DNA of 64,000 nucleotides from Limonium bicolor (GCA_023374045.1 CM041777.1:103246046-103310045); one strand, 5' to 3'. Counted from the first letter of the stretch, positions 26,719-38,628 are shown. The notes: a model not told the origin generated them from the letters alone. Numbers and translations are program-made.

Positions 26719-27012
26719 AATAAGGATTAGAATTATCTTAACCACTATATTTAAGTTTGGGGTATTTCAGTACGACTTAACCTATAACTACCACGGCCAT
26801 AATAGGTCTACCTTTATGCGCTATCTGTTTTTATCATCGTTTTTGTAACCGGGCCAAGATCGTTGAGGTAGATCCTAAGATGGGATGACCATTATAGGTT
26901 AATCCATTCCTAACTAACACAAGTGATGGGTTCATACACTTGTCCACATTTATATGGGCAATTTTTTAATCTCAACATGTTATTCAGTTCTTGAATATAG
27001 CACCGACTAATT
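26719..27012. other. Right flank of the tandem array
   Basis: Non-coding. It contains 'ggggtatttcag' near 26758-26769, weakly similar to the left flank of the array. No target-site duplication matching the left edge (gtacg) was seen. Confidence 0.35.
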
Positions 27013-27560
27013 AGAGCAGGTTCGAACCAGGTAAGCCAAATGAACCAATACAAGTGTTTCAACCAGGTGAAAACAACCATAATTCGAACCACACCAGTCA
27101 TATGCAGCCAAATCAAGCAATTTGTTCAGTTCGAACCAGGTAAGTGAAGGCAATCAATACTAGTCTTCTAACCAGATGAAATCAACCAAAAGTCGAACCA
27201 CATTAGTCATGGCCAGAGAATTCAGCCAGAAGTCGAACCACATCAGTCACGACTAGAGAAATCAAGAAATTTGTTCAAGTTTGAACCAGGTAAGTGAGCC
27301 AACAATACAAGTTTCCAACAAGGTGAAATCAACCATAAGTCGAACCATGTTAGTCATGGCCAGACAATTCAAGAAATTTGTCAAGTTCAAACCAAGACAA
27401 CCAATACAAATGTTGCCACCAGATGAAATCAACCATAAATTTCAAACAACATCAGTCACAGGTAGCCAAATGAAGTTGTATGTTCTACTTTGAACCAGCA
27501 AAGAAAAGGAACCAAAATGTTTGAACCAGGCAAAACTAACCAACACGTTTCCAGTTCTAA
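27013..27560. repeat. Tandem repeat, about 105-115 bp unit, 4-5 copies
   Basis: Units begin with ttcgaaccagg or tttgaaccagg near 27013, 27129, 27279, 27383 and 27489. Each contains ccaatacaa, then 'accagatgaaatcaacca', then 'tcgaaccacat.agtca'. The unit from 27129 is longer because it has a partial internal duplication. Divergence increases toward the right end. No protein is implied. Confidence 0.75.
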
Positions 27561-28506
27561 CCATAGGGAACCAATTCGCAGCAAATTGACAACCGCAAAG
27601 CAAATCAACCATGCATTTTAAGCTCAAACCAGAGACAGATGTGGGTACCTTTGAAAAGATGATGGTACCTTTGGAAAGATGAAGATGCGACCAAATCGAG
27701 AGAAAGAGTAACAGGAGCGGCGCATCAGCCGACGGGTGAGCTAAAGAACCGACGCAAAGAGGCGCATCAGTAGGTAAATAACAGCATCTCAAAACAGTTA
27801 TGAATCACACAAATCTAGCTAGATAGTAGAGTATAAACCCTATAATTTTTCTCAACTTACTAAAATCAACAATCTGGCATCAACTTACCAAGCTCAGGAG
27901 AAGCTCAAAAACAAATGGTGTCGTAGATATCGAAAGAGTTTAGGAGATAAAGAGCTCAGAGAAGAGCTGGTGATGCAAATGACCCACCGATGAGCATTGG
28001 AGAAAGAAGGATAAGGAACTAAGGGCACAAACCTTCACTTACCTGGTGTGTAGAGAACCAACAATTTGAGACCGAAAACCATAGAGAAAAGAACAAAGAC
28101 GAAGAAGAAAGGAGATTCAGATATGTAATCCGGACAGATTTCGGATGGGCCAAACAAAGCGCCCCTAAGTCGCCATTGAAGGTCGACAAAGAAAGTGGAA
28201 AACGAAGAAGAAGGGCGATGAGGGAAACGGCGCAAAGGATTTCAACGTCGACGGCCGGGCGTAAAACATGCCCTAGGCCTAAAAGCCCTCACCGAATAGT
28301 CAAAGGGTAAGGCTGGCATTTTGCCACTTATGCCAGAGGAGGAAATGCCAAGGAAATGCCTGAGGAAAGCGTACTCCGAACGGAACCTAAGATATTTGGT
28401 GAAATTTTACTAATATTTTAGTAGTTTGCAAATTAGCCATTCAACTTCATTAACCGATCACCAAATGGACGGGTTATGTTGTTTACGGAGAAAATAAAAT
28501 CTAAAT
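27561..28506. other. Unassigned non-coding stretch
   Basis: No recognisable gene. Two near-copies of 'ggtacctttggaaagatga' lie at 27635-27685, and 'ggcgcatcag' occurs twice (near 27720 and 27761). The part from 28140 to 28400 is richer in GC than its surroundings and ends abruptly at AT-rich DNA near 28390. It may be a captured gene fragment or a transposon end, but I could not identify it. Confidence 0.3.
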
Positions 28507-28959
28507 TAGGGGTGACAATTCGGGTTGATGGGTCGGGTTGAAGTCAAGTCAAGTCATACCCAATCCGTTTCAAAATCTATTAACCCAAACCCGGCCAAAA
28601 AATAATCGGGTTATTAATTTTTAACCCTAACCCAACTCATATAAAAATTGTTTAACCCAAACCCAACCCATTTCACCCAAAAATTTCTAAATATCTCTCT
28701 CTTTTTTGTACAATTTTTCATTTTTCAAAACCAAATACCTTATAAACTTTATCAGATGTTCACTACATTTCTTGAGATACTAGTGATTACATGGTCTTCA
28801 TTCATTCTATCCCGATCCATATAAGAAAAAATATTGACGGTCTCGAAAAAACTACTTATCAAATTGTTGGACGAGCAAAGAAAAGTGATTATAATGGTTT
28901 TTTATATGTATAAACTAAGAAAAATACAATTATAAAAGAAAATGAAATAAAATAAAATA

Positions 28960-29197
28960 CTATCTCCGTCCTACCATGATTGTCCTGTTTGTTTTTTGGC
29001 ATGTTTTTCTACATCAATATTTAACATGTAAGATAAACTAATTTTATAAAACTAAAATTGGGAAGATATAATTTATAATGTAAGGAATCTATTGCATAAC
29101 TTAGATTTATAAAATTACTTTATCTTATATGTTAAATATTGAAGTCATATAATATATTCAAATAGTAAATATGACATTCTGGATGAGACGGAGATAG
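28960..29197. mobile_element. Stowaway-type MITE, family A copy 1
   Basis: 238 bp, from ctatctccgtcc to gagacggagatag, with TA on both sides. It shares the internal 'tgtcctgtttgttttttggc' segment with the copy at 39784. It lies inside the hAT-like element at 28507-29607. Confidence 0.8.
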
Positions 29198-29292
29198 TAC
29201 TAGTTTATGGGTACTATTTATTATATTTTTCTTTGATAAAATGATAATAATAAGTCGGTTAAACTTTACGATCCATACAACTAAAAAAAATA

Positions 29293-29502
29293 CTCCCTCC
29301 GTTCAACAATATCTGTCATTTTAAAAACTTGAACACTTATTAAGATTAGTAGGAAAATGACACATGTACCCCTACTTTTTACTTTTTCATCTAGATAATA
29401 ATTACTTATGTGTTGAATAGTATGGTTAAAAGTGAAAAAAAAATGTATCAAAAAATTAGAATAAAACATATTTTTGAACTAAAATAATTTTCTAGGAGGG
29501 AG
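29293..29502. mobile_element. Stowaway-type MITE, family B copy 1
   Basis: 210 bp, starting ctccctccgttcaacaat and ending ggagggag, flanked by TA on both sides. The right terminal repeat is eroded compared with copies 2 and 3. Also nested in the hAT-like element. Confidence 0.8.
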
Positions 29503-29615
29503 TAATGATAAACCTAAAATATTAAATAAATTATAATTTTAACCCAAAACTATAAATTTTAGTCAATTTTGGATCAATTATTTGGTTTAAATAAAATTGT
29601 CACCCTAATTTAAAC

Positions 29616-30369
29616 TTTTAAAAAAATCCAAAAAGTGTGCGGCAGGAGGACTGCATCTGCTTTCTACTGCAAACATGTACTACTCTACTTAAAGATATTA
29701 TTATGGCTTGTGTCTGTGGTTGTGACGACTCGATTGAGAGACTTTTTCTAAGTAATTTGCTCCAACAAGCCATCTCCGGTTTTACCCTCTATGGAAATTT
29801 AAAACAAGAAAAGGGAATTCTAAGTGTTGTTCCATCACCAGTCTTGTCGTCCATCCCCTCACTCAAAGACTCAATTGCGTCAGAGCTCAGATCAGCTTTT
29901 CTTTCTCCCAGTCCACCCGCACACACAACCAGTTGCCAGTGACCAGATATGGCTTCGGATGCGCAGGACTCGGAATTATGTGCATCTGTACACCTACGGG
30001 CTACCATCACAAAAAACTTTTTATTTTTATTTTATTGTTATTATTGTTTGTATTCTTAATTTATAAAATAACACATTTTTAAAAAAAGTTTTCACCAAAA
30101 ACTAACATTCAATTATTCATCATATATCATAAATTATTAACTCTTAACTTTGTAAAACTAAAATATCCCTATTTTAATAAACATGGTTCACAATATACCA
30201 TATAAATATTATCAATTTACAAGATTTCATAAAAATTAATAAAATATATATTAAAAATAATAAGAAAATAATAAAATTTTTAGTTTATTATTTTATTAGT
30301 TAAATTACTCATTAAATAAAAAACCACATATATAATTAAAATTTTTGAAAATATAAAAGAAACTATATA
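29616..30369. other. Unassigned stretch with a short unrecognised frame
   Basis: A forward frame with an ATG at about 29703 runs to 29942 (about 79 codons). It begins MACVCGC and is serine/proline rich at its end. I recognise no domain and do not call it a gene. From 30010 the sequence becomes very AT-rich. Confidence 0.25.
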
Positions 30370-30593
30370 CTCCCTCCGTTCAACAATAACTGTTCTTTTA
30401 GAAAATTTGCACACTTATTAAGAAAAGTAGGACAATGACGCATGTGCCCCTACTTTTACTGTTCCATTTAGATAAAATTACTTTTATATTGAATAGTAGG
30501 GTAAAAGTGGAAAGAGTGTGTCAAAAAGCTAGAATGACAATATTTTGAACAAGAATCACATCCTAAACGACAGATATTAATGAACGGAGGGAG
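30370..30593. mobile_element. Stowaway-type MITE, family B copy 2
   Basis: 224 bp with terminal repeats ctccctccgttc / gaacggagggag and TA on both sides. It is closely similar to the copies at 29293 and 30768 (shared 'cacttattaagaaaagtagg'). Confidence 0.85.
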
Positions 30594-30767
30594 TATCATT
30601 TAAAAGCTAAAAAATTTAATTAAAAATAAAAAATATTTACAAGAATGATAATTCAAATTTTTTATAATATTTTTACTCATAGTATTTTTAGTAACATAAA
30701 ATATTATTATCAAAAAATTAAATCAAAATTATAAAAAATAAATTATATGTGTTTCTCTAATATATTA

Positions 30768-30999
30768 CTCCCTCCGTTCAACAAATTATCTGTCATTTTA
30801 GAAACTTGCACACTTATTAAGAAAAGTAGGACAATGACGCATGTGCCCCTACTTTTTACTTTTCCATTTAGCTAATAATTACTTTTATATTGAATAGTAG
30901 GGGTAAAAGTGGAAGGGAGTGTGTCAAAAAGTTAAAATGACAGATATTTTTGAACAAGAGTCACCCTCTAAAACGACAGATATTAATGAACGGAGGGAG
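30768..30999. mobile_element. Stowaway-type MITE, family B copy 3
   Basis: 232 bp, ctccctccgttc to gaacggagggag, TA flanks. It lies only 174 bp from copy 2 in the same orientation and keeps the best terminal repeats of the three. Confidence 0.85.
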
Positions 31000-31974
31000 T
31001 ATATAATAATTTTATAATTCATTAAAGATTTTATTATTATATATATGGTATTATTTTATTTTTCAATGAAGAACGATAATTTTTACAGTTACTTTTTCAA
31101 CATATGCTTATTAATTTTTGTTTTGAATTAAAATATATGAAATGATATTATAAAAAAATAATAGACTATAGTACTCTTAACTATTGTTTTATTTATTTTT
31201 GGTCAAATTATTTAGCTTATATATAGTATATAATATTTTAATATAATATCACTTTATATATCTTTAATTAAAAAAACAAAAATTATTAATACTTTTTTAA
31301 AAAATTAAGTAGAAAAATCTAAAATTTTCTTATATAAGGATTAAAATTGAAAAAATAAAAAATACCATATATATAATAAGAAAATCTTTTTAAAATATGA
31401 AGAATAATAAAAGGTATAATTATATTAGAGAATCCACATACTTGAATAAAAAATTGACAAAAATATTAAAGAGAATGATAATTTATTTTTTTACAATCTT
31501 AATTTATATAAAAATAATTTTTTATATTATTAAAAAATATTAGGTTAAAAATATTATAAAAAATATTCTCTTAATTACTTGGTATTTTTTATTTTTAGTA
31601 TTTTTCTAATTATATAATTGGTATATTTAATTTTATACATTTTCAACCTATATATTAATAAATCTATAAATTATTATTTTTTACTATTTTTAATATATAT
31701 ATTAATAAATGTTGTGGTATCTTGTGAATTAAATATTTTTATGTGGTATACTGTGAACTATAGTATTTATGGTATTTAGATCTTAGAAGGTTTTAGGTTA
31801 GTAATTTGTGATATCTGAGAATTAAAATTATTTTTTTGTCATATATGGAAAACTTTTTTAAAAACTGTGGTATTTTTTCAATTAACAAACTTTTTAGTGG
31901 TATCCCATTAATTTTCCCTTGTTAGACTTTTGTTTTGAAATATTTTACCGGACTCATATTCCTTGAAAAAAAAA
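31000..31974. other. Very AT-rich non-coding DNA
   Basis: Almost pure A/T stretches with many short homopolymers. I see no gene, repeat array or element end that I can support. Confidence 0.5.
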
Positions 31975-33155
31975 GAAATTTGATGAAATATCATTCTATA
32001 ATGAAATGTCATATAAACAAAAACTATAAAATGTCACCATACTTTTGTAAACGTTCATAAATACCACTATAGTTATTAATTTAGAAAAAAAAAAGATAAA
32101 ATGCCTCTACTATTTAGAAAAATAATTTTAAAGTTAACAATATGATAAAATAAAAATACTATAAAATTACAAAATATATATAAATTATAAAATATTACAA
32201 AAATTGACAAATAAAATAAAAAATATATTAAAATATCATAACATATTGAAAATATTGAAAAAATAAAATATTTTCTAGACTTTTTAAAATTATTCAGTAT
32301 CATGAAAAAGAATATAATATTTTATGCACATAATTTATACCAATATTTATATCACTTTATACTAAGTAAATACTACAATTTAAACCAATTAAATTCCATA
32401 ATTTTTACTACACAATTTTTAATTATTTTTTCTACTAATTTAAATTATTTATTAAAGAAAACATTTTATTTTTTTAACTAATATTTTGAATTTTTGAATT
32501 TATATTGTATTTTGCCGATAACTTTACAACATAATATTTTTTTGTTATCTACAAAATATTATGTCATAATGTTATCTACAAAATGGGATATAAATTTTTA
32601 AAATATTTTACAAAATATTATGTCATCAAGTCATCTACAAAATATAATATAAACTTTTTAAATATTTTTTTAAAATATTAGTTTAAAAATATTATATAAT
32701 TTATTTTGAATAAATAATTTAAACCGGTAGAAAAAAATATATTTTAAAAAATATGGTATAATTATGGTATTTAAATTCTTCTTATGGTATAAAATTATAA
32801 AATCTTTTTATGGTAATGAATAATTTCAGCAAAAATCTAGAAAATTTTTAATGTTCAAAATTTTATTTTTTTCATTTTTTTAAATATTTTTGAATTTTTA
32901 TATATTCTTTATATTTTTATAGTATGTTGAATTTTTTGTGAAATTTTTTGAATTTATTAGGGACATATTGTGAACTTTAAACGTACTTTGTTTACTAGTA
33001 GGAGTATTTTTTTTTCTAGTCAATGACTATATTGACATTTCATAAACTTTTATAAAAATATAGTAGCATTTTGTGACTTTATTTTTATTTTGGGGCATTT
33101 TATGAATTAGCCAAAAATTTAATGACATTTCATGAAAATTCAAAAAAAAAATTAC
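31975..33155. mobile_element. Possible MITE with degenerate long inverted ends
   Basis: The left end (from about 31975, containing 'atgaaatgtcat' and 'aaaatgtcaccata') is related in reverse orientation to the right end (to about 33155, containing 'atgacatttcatgaaa' and 'agcattttgtgac') over roughly 110 bases with many mismatches. The interior is AT-rich and has a near-duplicate of 'tacaaaatattatgtcat' at about 32545-32640. No target duplication was established. Confidence 0.4.
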
Positions 33156-33449
33156 AAACTCATATTCATGTTATATATTCAATTGAGCTAAATTTGAAAA
33201 AGTAGAGAAATTTTTTTTAAAAATAAAAAGTAAAAAATGGATGTGCCAATTGTTATATATGATATATGAATAGAATAAGTAAAAAGACTAGTTATATAAT
33301 CCAGCAAAATGTGGTCTAAGTTACGAGACTCATATAGCTAAAAAAGTTAAAGGACAAATATTTCTATAAACAAAAAGTCATATTGATGTTACATCATTTA
33401 GTCACATATTTTTAGATGTTGGCAGCTAACAACTAATGAATGATATCCC

Positions 33450-34225
33450 GTGCGCGCGGTCCGGTTTTTATTTATTTTTTTTAAAAGATTTTTTTATTTT
33501 TTTTCTTTTCTTTATCATAAAAACTTTAAATTGTTTGTAATTTTTAATATATAAGTTTAAAATGAAAAACAAAATTATCATTGTTCACCTAAATTCAAGC
33601 TCTTTAAAACAAGACCAGTCATGGATATATTTCGACAACTTTTTTTAAAAAAATTTGCATGTATATGGAGCATAGAACGTAAAAGAAAACTTTTACAGAT
33701 GGTCATACAAATATGTACAAATGTTCACTAAAACATGTACATCCTCATGTAAAAACATGTACATCCTCGCATTAAAAACATATAGATAGTCATATAAACC
33801 TGTACGAATCATTAAATATGTACATCCTTAGATTAAAACCTGTACATATAAGGAATAACACTTGTATGTACAGAAGGTCATACAAACATGTACAGATGGC
33901 CATACAAACATGTATAGATGTTCATTAACGAACATGTACATTCTCACATTAGAACATGTACATTGTCATATTAAAATATGTACATTCTCACATTAAAATA
34001 TGTACATACATCCTCACATTAAAATATCATCATATACATGTAAAAATAAATTTTTTAAAAGTTGTCAAAACATATCCATGACTGGTCTTATTTTGAAGAG
34101 CTTGGATTTAGATGAATAATGATATCATTTTTTTTGGACTTATATATTAAAAGTTATAACTATTAAATTATTGTCGTGGGATAAAGATAAATAAAAAGAA
34201 AAAAATGGAAAAAAAAAATTGACGC
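33450..34225. mobile_element. Inverted-repeat element, about 780 bp, with tgtacat-rich core
   Basis: The arms around 33590-33650 (caagctctttaaaacaag, gaccagtcatggatat) reappear inverted around 34060-34110 (atatccatgactggtc, cttattttgaagagcttg). Weaker pairing extends outward to roughly 33450 and 34225, giving arms of up to about 190 bp. The core (33670-34030) is a degenerate array of 'acatgtacat..tcacattaaa' words spaced about 22-25 bp. Long inverted ends suggest a Mutator-like or foldback MITE. Superfamily and exact ends are uncertain. Confidence 0.6.
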
Positions 34226-36069
34226 TTACGCTCTGCTCCTTCTTCTATTTTCAGTTTTGTCCCACTATATTTAATTAATTACAAAATTACCCTACTATAA
34301 AGATATTTTTTATTTTAATTTGACTAAAATATCCTGGATGTAGCCAGAATATCTACAATGACATGTAGCTAAGAATTTAGGTTTGAAGTATGGAGAAAAA
34401 AAGTTGATTAGATAATTCTGTTTTTATACGTTCGCAAAAGAATTGAAACATATTTTAATGGCTAAAATTATAAGTAGACCCAAAAAAAGATGATTAATTA
34501 GTGTAAATACGCTAATTGGTTTGTGTGACATGTAAAATTTACTATATATGTATATATTAAAGGTGAAAATTTATATCTATTCTTTATAATTGAAGTAGAA
34601 GCTAGTGCTACCATTAATATTTCGCCGCAGTCCATAAAACAATGGGACATTTGGTGGCAAGAGTAAACCACAAGTATTTTTTTCGTAAAATTTGAAGTCT
34701 TCAAATGTTATTGTAGTTTTACAAATTAAATTCTTTGATGTATAAGGCGATATATGTTTACAAGATCTAGTTATGTTATAGGCCATGAAAAATCCGCGTG
34801 TGTGTAATATTAATATTCAAAGAAGCATTAAACTACTACATGCATCAATGAGTCATGGATATTTTAAAGAACCCACCGAATGTAACCTTACGTTTTTTGG
34901 ATGTTGACCGTTCCGGTCTTAGTGAGTAATATAGTTTCCCTGATCAAAAAAATAAGTTCTATTATTAGAAGGAGAATCCACCAGGGATTCAAGTAGGACT
35001 CAGACATTAATCACCTCTAAATGTTATAAATATACTACTATTAAATATGTCACATGCATGTCAATACGAATGACTACTAGAGTCAATATTGTCTTATGAC
35101 TACCAATTAGAAATTGTTGGGAATGTAGTGTGATTGCATTACAAATTTTGTTTGCTAGCTAGTTAGTTTTAAGAATGATCAAGGTACTCGTGGAGATTAT
35201 AATCCTTTCACAAAACTACTACATATTCATAACATTAATTGTTTAAAGAAACTACTTTATTAGTATAATTAATTTTTAAAATAGTATTTATTTATATTTA
35301 TATTTTTATAATATATATTATTTCAGAATATTAGTTTACTAATATTTGTAAATTTACATTTTTTTAGAAAATATTTTACATCAAGAAGCATGTTAGATTA
35401 ACAACTAAACATGAGATTTTTAAGGGTATTTTTACACCCGAACTAGATATAGTTTGTTTCAGCACAAATTAAATTAACTGGAACATAATTTTAATACTTC
35501 ATAAGACCTTAAGTAATTTTATTATGATTTTTTTTACAAAAAACTAAGTAATTAGTTCAAAAATCCGTATTTTTATTTTCAATCTAGCAAAATATTAATT
35601 AAAAAAATTCAATTACTTTTATTTATGAATTTAAATTTTGTTTTAATTTATATTCAAATTGTGTATAATGAATCTAAACTATATGATTTTTTTCATCTAT
35701 TATATATTTTTTATTTTGAAATGTTAGAAGTATTTAAAAATTTCTTATTTTAAATAAAATACCTCAAACACTTACAATTGTACAATTAGTAACACTAATA
35801 ACAGCGATAAATATCAACACCCTTATAAACACATTATAAAATAAGCCACTAGTAAATAAATATTTGGTTAATTATCGAAAATTTAAAACTTGACGAAGTT
35901 TGTCTGTCAAGAGGGGGGAGACTAATAACCAGCCTATGATCTATCGTACGCAGAAAATATAGTACTATGTCATATTAAAAAATATACATTAAAACTTATA
36001 TGATATGGATAAAATGTAGATTAAATAAGAATCTACTAGTAATGATTAACTTGATAAATAATATGTAAC
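34226..36069. other. AT-rich intergenic DNA
   Basis: No gene or clear element. Short reverse frames near 34498-34786 were judged spurious because they lack any recognisable domain and lie in low-complexity AT-rich DNA. Confidence 0.45.
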
Positions 36070-36586
36070 ACCGTACAGGCAGCATCAACTTCACCTCTGC
36101 AATCAGGACTGGTTAGATTTCTGGGTTGATGCAAGTATGGATTTGCAATCACGTGTCGGGTTTGCGCACATTGCCAGGAAGGGCAATACGTTGCTGCGTG
36201 TTGGTGTTCACGGTTTTATGGGGGCTTATTCTAGTTTTGATTGTGAAGCTCTTGGAGTGGAGGCCGCTGTCGCTACTGCTAACACAATGGATTGTCGAAA
36301 AATCAGAGTTCTTACAGACTGCAAATCCATTACCTCTCTTCGGGTGTGTCCACTTCTCTTCCACAGTCCACAAGGGATATCCTAAACCGAATTCAGACCA
36401 ATACTTCAACTTTCGACCAAATATGTTGGTTTCATGTTCCTAGAACTGAAAATCTTTCAGCTCATATGTTAGCGAACCATGCCCGTTGTTCTCAGGAGCA
36501 CGGCTCATGGGGTCCGGATTCTATTACGGAGTTTGTACTAAACCTTTGTGCTCTTTAATATAAATCCAAGTTTCAAAAAAAAAAAA
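36070..36586 (+). pseudogene. 5'-truncated LINE fragment: RNase H domain and poly(A) tail
   Basis: Forward translation from about 36085 gives an RNase H-like (RVT_3 type) domain: WVDAS with its first Asp at about 36127, then CEALGVEAA with the Glu, then LTDCKSI with the second Asp. The frame then shifts near 36345 and resumes with a downstream helix, where the expected final Asp in 'AD.LA' is replaced (SAHMLA). The frame ends at 36558 and is followed by a short 3' UTR and a run of 12 A at 36575-36586. A domain at the very 3' end plus a poly(A) tail is what a plant L1-like LINE truncated at its 5' side leaves. The frameshift and the missing residue make it non-functional. No target duplication was seen. 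Confidence 0.7.
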
Positions 36587-37857
36587 CTTTTTTTTTGAAG
36601 TAAAAACGCTGCTTCTACTATGGCTCATTCTTTTGCATCGAGTTTATTTGATCAGTTAGTTTATTGTCATTGTATGTCACATACATCAATTGTCATATTA
36701 ACTATCAGCTAGATTATCCGTCAAACAAAAGAATGCGGCCATGTAGGGGTGTGGTTATGCTAAAGGACACTAAATTGCCTTTACATAAATGCATTAATGT
36801 CAGCCATACAGAGTAAAAAATGTTAGCCATATTTATAGGACAATATTAGCCATATATATGAAAACTGATAGCCACCAGATAACTAATAATAATATTTTAA
36901 AGAAGTTATTATTTGCAGTTACAAAATTACTAAATGCACTCATAGGCTGTTGGCGACAGAATACAAGCTATAGGCTCAGTAGCCAGCCTCAAAAATGATT
37001 TTTTAAGATTACTCTACACCAACATTACCCTATACCACAAACCATAAAAACCACTATATGATTAGTTAAAAAATGCCGAAAACATTTTTAGGGTTTGTAA
37101 TACAAGCATTGTAAGACCCTAAACCATAAACCCTTTATACAAGCAATGGAATATTAACGATATACAACTGTGGCCAATATTTTATTTAGCTATGGCATAT
37201 ATATTTATGTATACATGGCTTACATATCTTAATGTCTATGGTAACAATTTTTTGTATATAAAAGCTTAAACTAATAAATAAAAGATTATAGTTGTACATA
37301 TACTTGAACATGTTAATCAGCATAGATCTTAAATACCACCATAGGAAAGCTAAAACAATGAAAACCTATTTTAGGGTATGTAGTGAAGGGTTTAAGGTCG
37401 TTACCACAAATCTTTAAAATGTGTCGAGTCAATGACGACATTATAAAATATAAAAACAAGCTAAAAAAGGATTACCATACACCACACATCCTAAAAACCA
37501 CATAAGAAAGTTTTTGTTTATAAACATTAAAATTCACTTAAATTTATTACTAATAATTATTTTTATATTAAGATATGATGATTGTTATTTATATATAATT
37601 ATGGTTAATATTATATATACCCATGATATATATAATTTTATATCAATGACATATATTATTCTCTTTATGATAAAGACAAATCGGATTAGTAGTGCTATAT
37701 ACCCTCTCTCCTTTATCCCCGAACCCTCGACCTCCTCTCTCTCCCCTTTCATCCCCATTCTATGCGTGTCTGCAGTCAGCGTCAATCAACCACTATTCCG
37801 GAAACAGAAGAAATCCAATCACCGCCGGAGCAAGACACCCAACCAAATTCCCAACAT
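36587..37857 (+). other. Upstream region and leader of the ALOG gene
   Basis: AT-rich DNA with no gene. Near 37590-37640 there are several TATATA stretches that could serve as a TATA element, and 37700-37760 is a CT-rich stretch typical of plant 5' leaders. An ATG at 37762 opens the same frame 32 codons before the chosen start. Neither promoter nor transcription start can be fixed from sequence alone. Confidence 0.4.
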
Positions 37858-38628
37858 ATGGACTCAAGTAACCACAACCATCACGAGCTCACCTTCACTT
37901 CCCTCGCCCCTCCTCCGTACATCACCTCCACTTGCATCCACCAACAAAACTCACCACCACCGCCGCTTACCTCCTCCGCCAGCACTATCACTTCTCCCAC
38001 CAACAGCACATCCGCCTCTTCCCCAACCTCTTCCTCAAGCCGGTACGAGAACCAGAAGCGACGCGACTGGAACACCTTCGGACAGTACCTCAAGAACCAC
38101 AAACCACCACTCACACTATCCAGGTGCAGTGGGGCTCACGTTTTGGAATTCCTGCGTTACCTCGACCAGTTTGGTAAGACCAAGGTTCACGCCCCGCCTT
38201 GCCCTTTCTACGGTCACCCAAACCCTCCAGCTCCCTGCCCATGTCCTTTACGGCAAGCTTGGGGAAGCCTCGACGCCCTCATCGGTAGGCTACGGGCTGC
38301 CTTTGAAGAGAATGGTGGGAAGCCCGAAACAAACCCGTTTGGAGCCCGTGCTGTTAGGCTTTTCCTCAGGGAGGTTAGAGATCAACAGTCGAAAGCCCGG
38401 GGTATCAGTTATGAGAAGAAGAAACGGAAAAGACCTCCACAACAACCGATGGCGCCGATGACGCAACTCAACGCTAGCGGCACTGTTGCAACTACTGATA
38501 ACGTTGATAATATAGGAACAATGTATTCGTTCCACCGTCAACCGCATCATCAGGTTCTGGACCATAGGATGGTTTTGATGTTCCCACGCGGCGCGGCTAC
38601 TGGGTATGTTTATGAAGGTGCAACTTGA
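37858..38628 (+). CDS. LSH: ALOG-domain protein (LIGHT-DEPENDENT SHORT HYPOCOTYLS family)
   Basis: A 256-residue protein, intronless as seen here. Residues 1-60 are rich in Ser, Thr, Pro, His and Asn. The ALOG domain spans about 61-187, starting [11 protein letters not shown], with the helix [18 protein letters not shown] and a zinc-ribbon-like insert with Cys115, His120, Cys127 and Cys129, then [21 protein letters not shown] basic stretch KKKRKRP at about 187-193 is a likely nuclear localisation signal. The C-terminal tail is variable. Known ALOG proteins (LSH3/LSH4, tomato TMF, rice G1/TAW1) are nuclear regulators of organ boundaries, meristem maturation and floral identity. The domain derives from tyrosine recombinases of retroelements but has lost catalysis. 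An in-frame ATG at 37762 would add 32 residues with no family resemblance, so the ATG at 37858 (MDSSNHNHH) is preferred. The closest look is to the LSH3/LSH4 group. The exact member is not resolved. Confidence 0.93.
   Translation: MDSSNHNHHELTFTSLAPPPYITSTCIHQQNSPPPPLTSSASTITSPTNSTSASSPTSSSSRYENQKRRDWNTFGQYLKNHKPPLTLSRCSGAHVLEFLRYLDQFGKTKVHAPPCPFYGHPNPPAPCPCPLRQAWGSLDALIGRLRAAFEENGGKPETNPFGARAVRLFLREVRDQQSKARGISYEKKKRKRPPQQPMAPMTQLNASGTVATTDNVDNIGTMYSFHRQPHHQVLDHRMVLMFPRGAATGYVYEGAT

Larger units (their letters stand above)
28507..29607. mobile_element. hAT-like non-autonomous element with nested MITEs
   Basis: The left end TAGGGGTGACAAT (28507) and the right end ATTGTCACCCTA (to 29607) form terminal inverted repeats. 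Outside them are atctaaat (28499-28506) and atttaaac (29608-29615), an 8-bp target duplication agreeing at 6 of 8 positions. The interior is rich in acccaaaccc-type repeats near the left end and contains two Stowaway MITEs. No transposase is present. The length without its two insertions is about 650 bp. Confidence 0.65.

Noticed and set aside
27013..27560. CRISPR-like array
   Set aside because: Units are diverged along their whole length with no constant repeat plus variable spacer pattern, and the context is a plant nuclear genome.
29637..29942. 101-codon frame as a gene
   Set aside because: The first codon is GTG, the first ATG is at about 29703, and no domain, conservation or promoter was seen.
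36126..36443. 105-codon frame overlapping the RNase H fragment
   Set aside because: It lies in another frame from the domain-bearing translation and has no recognisable motif.
37514..38461. 315-codon frame overlapping the ALOG gene
   Set aside because: It is Ser/Thr/Pro-rich out-of-frame translation. The ALOG domain is in the other forward frame.
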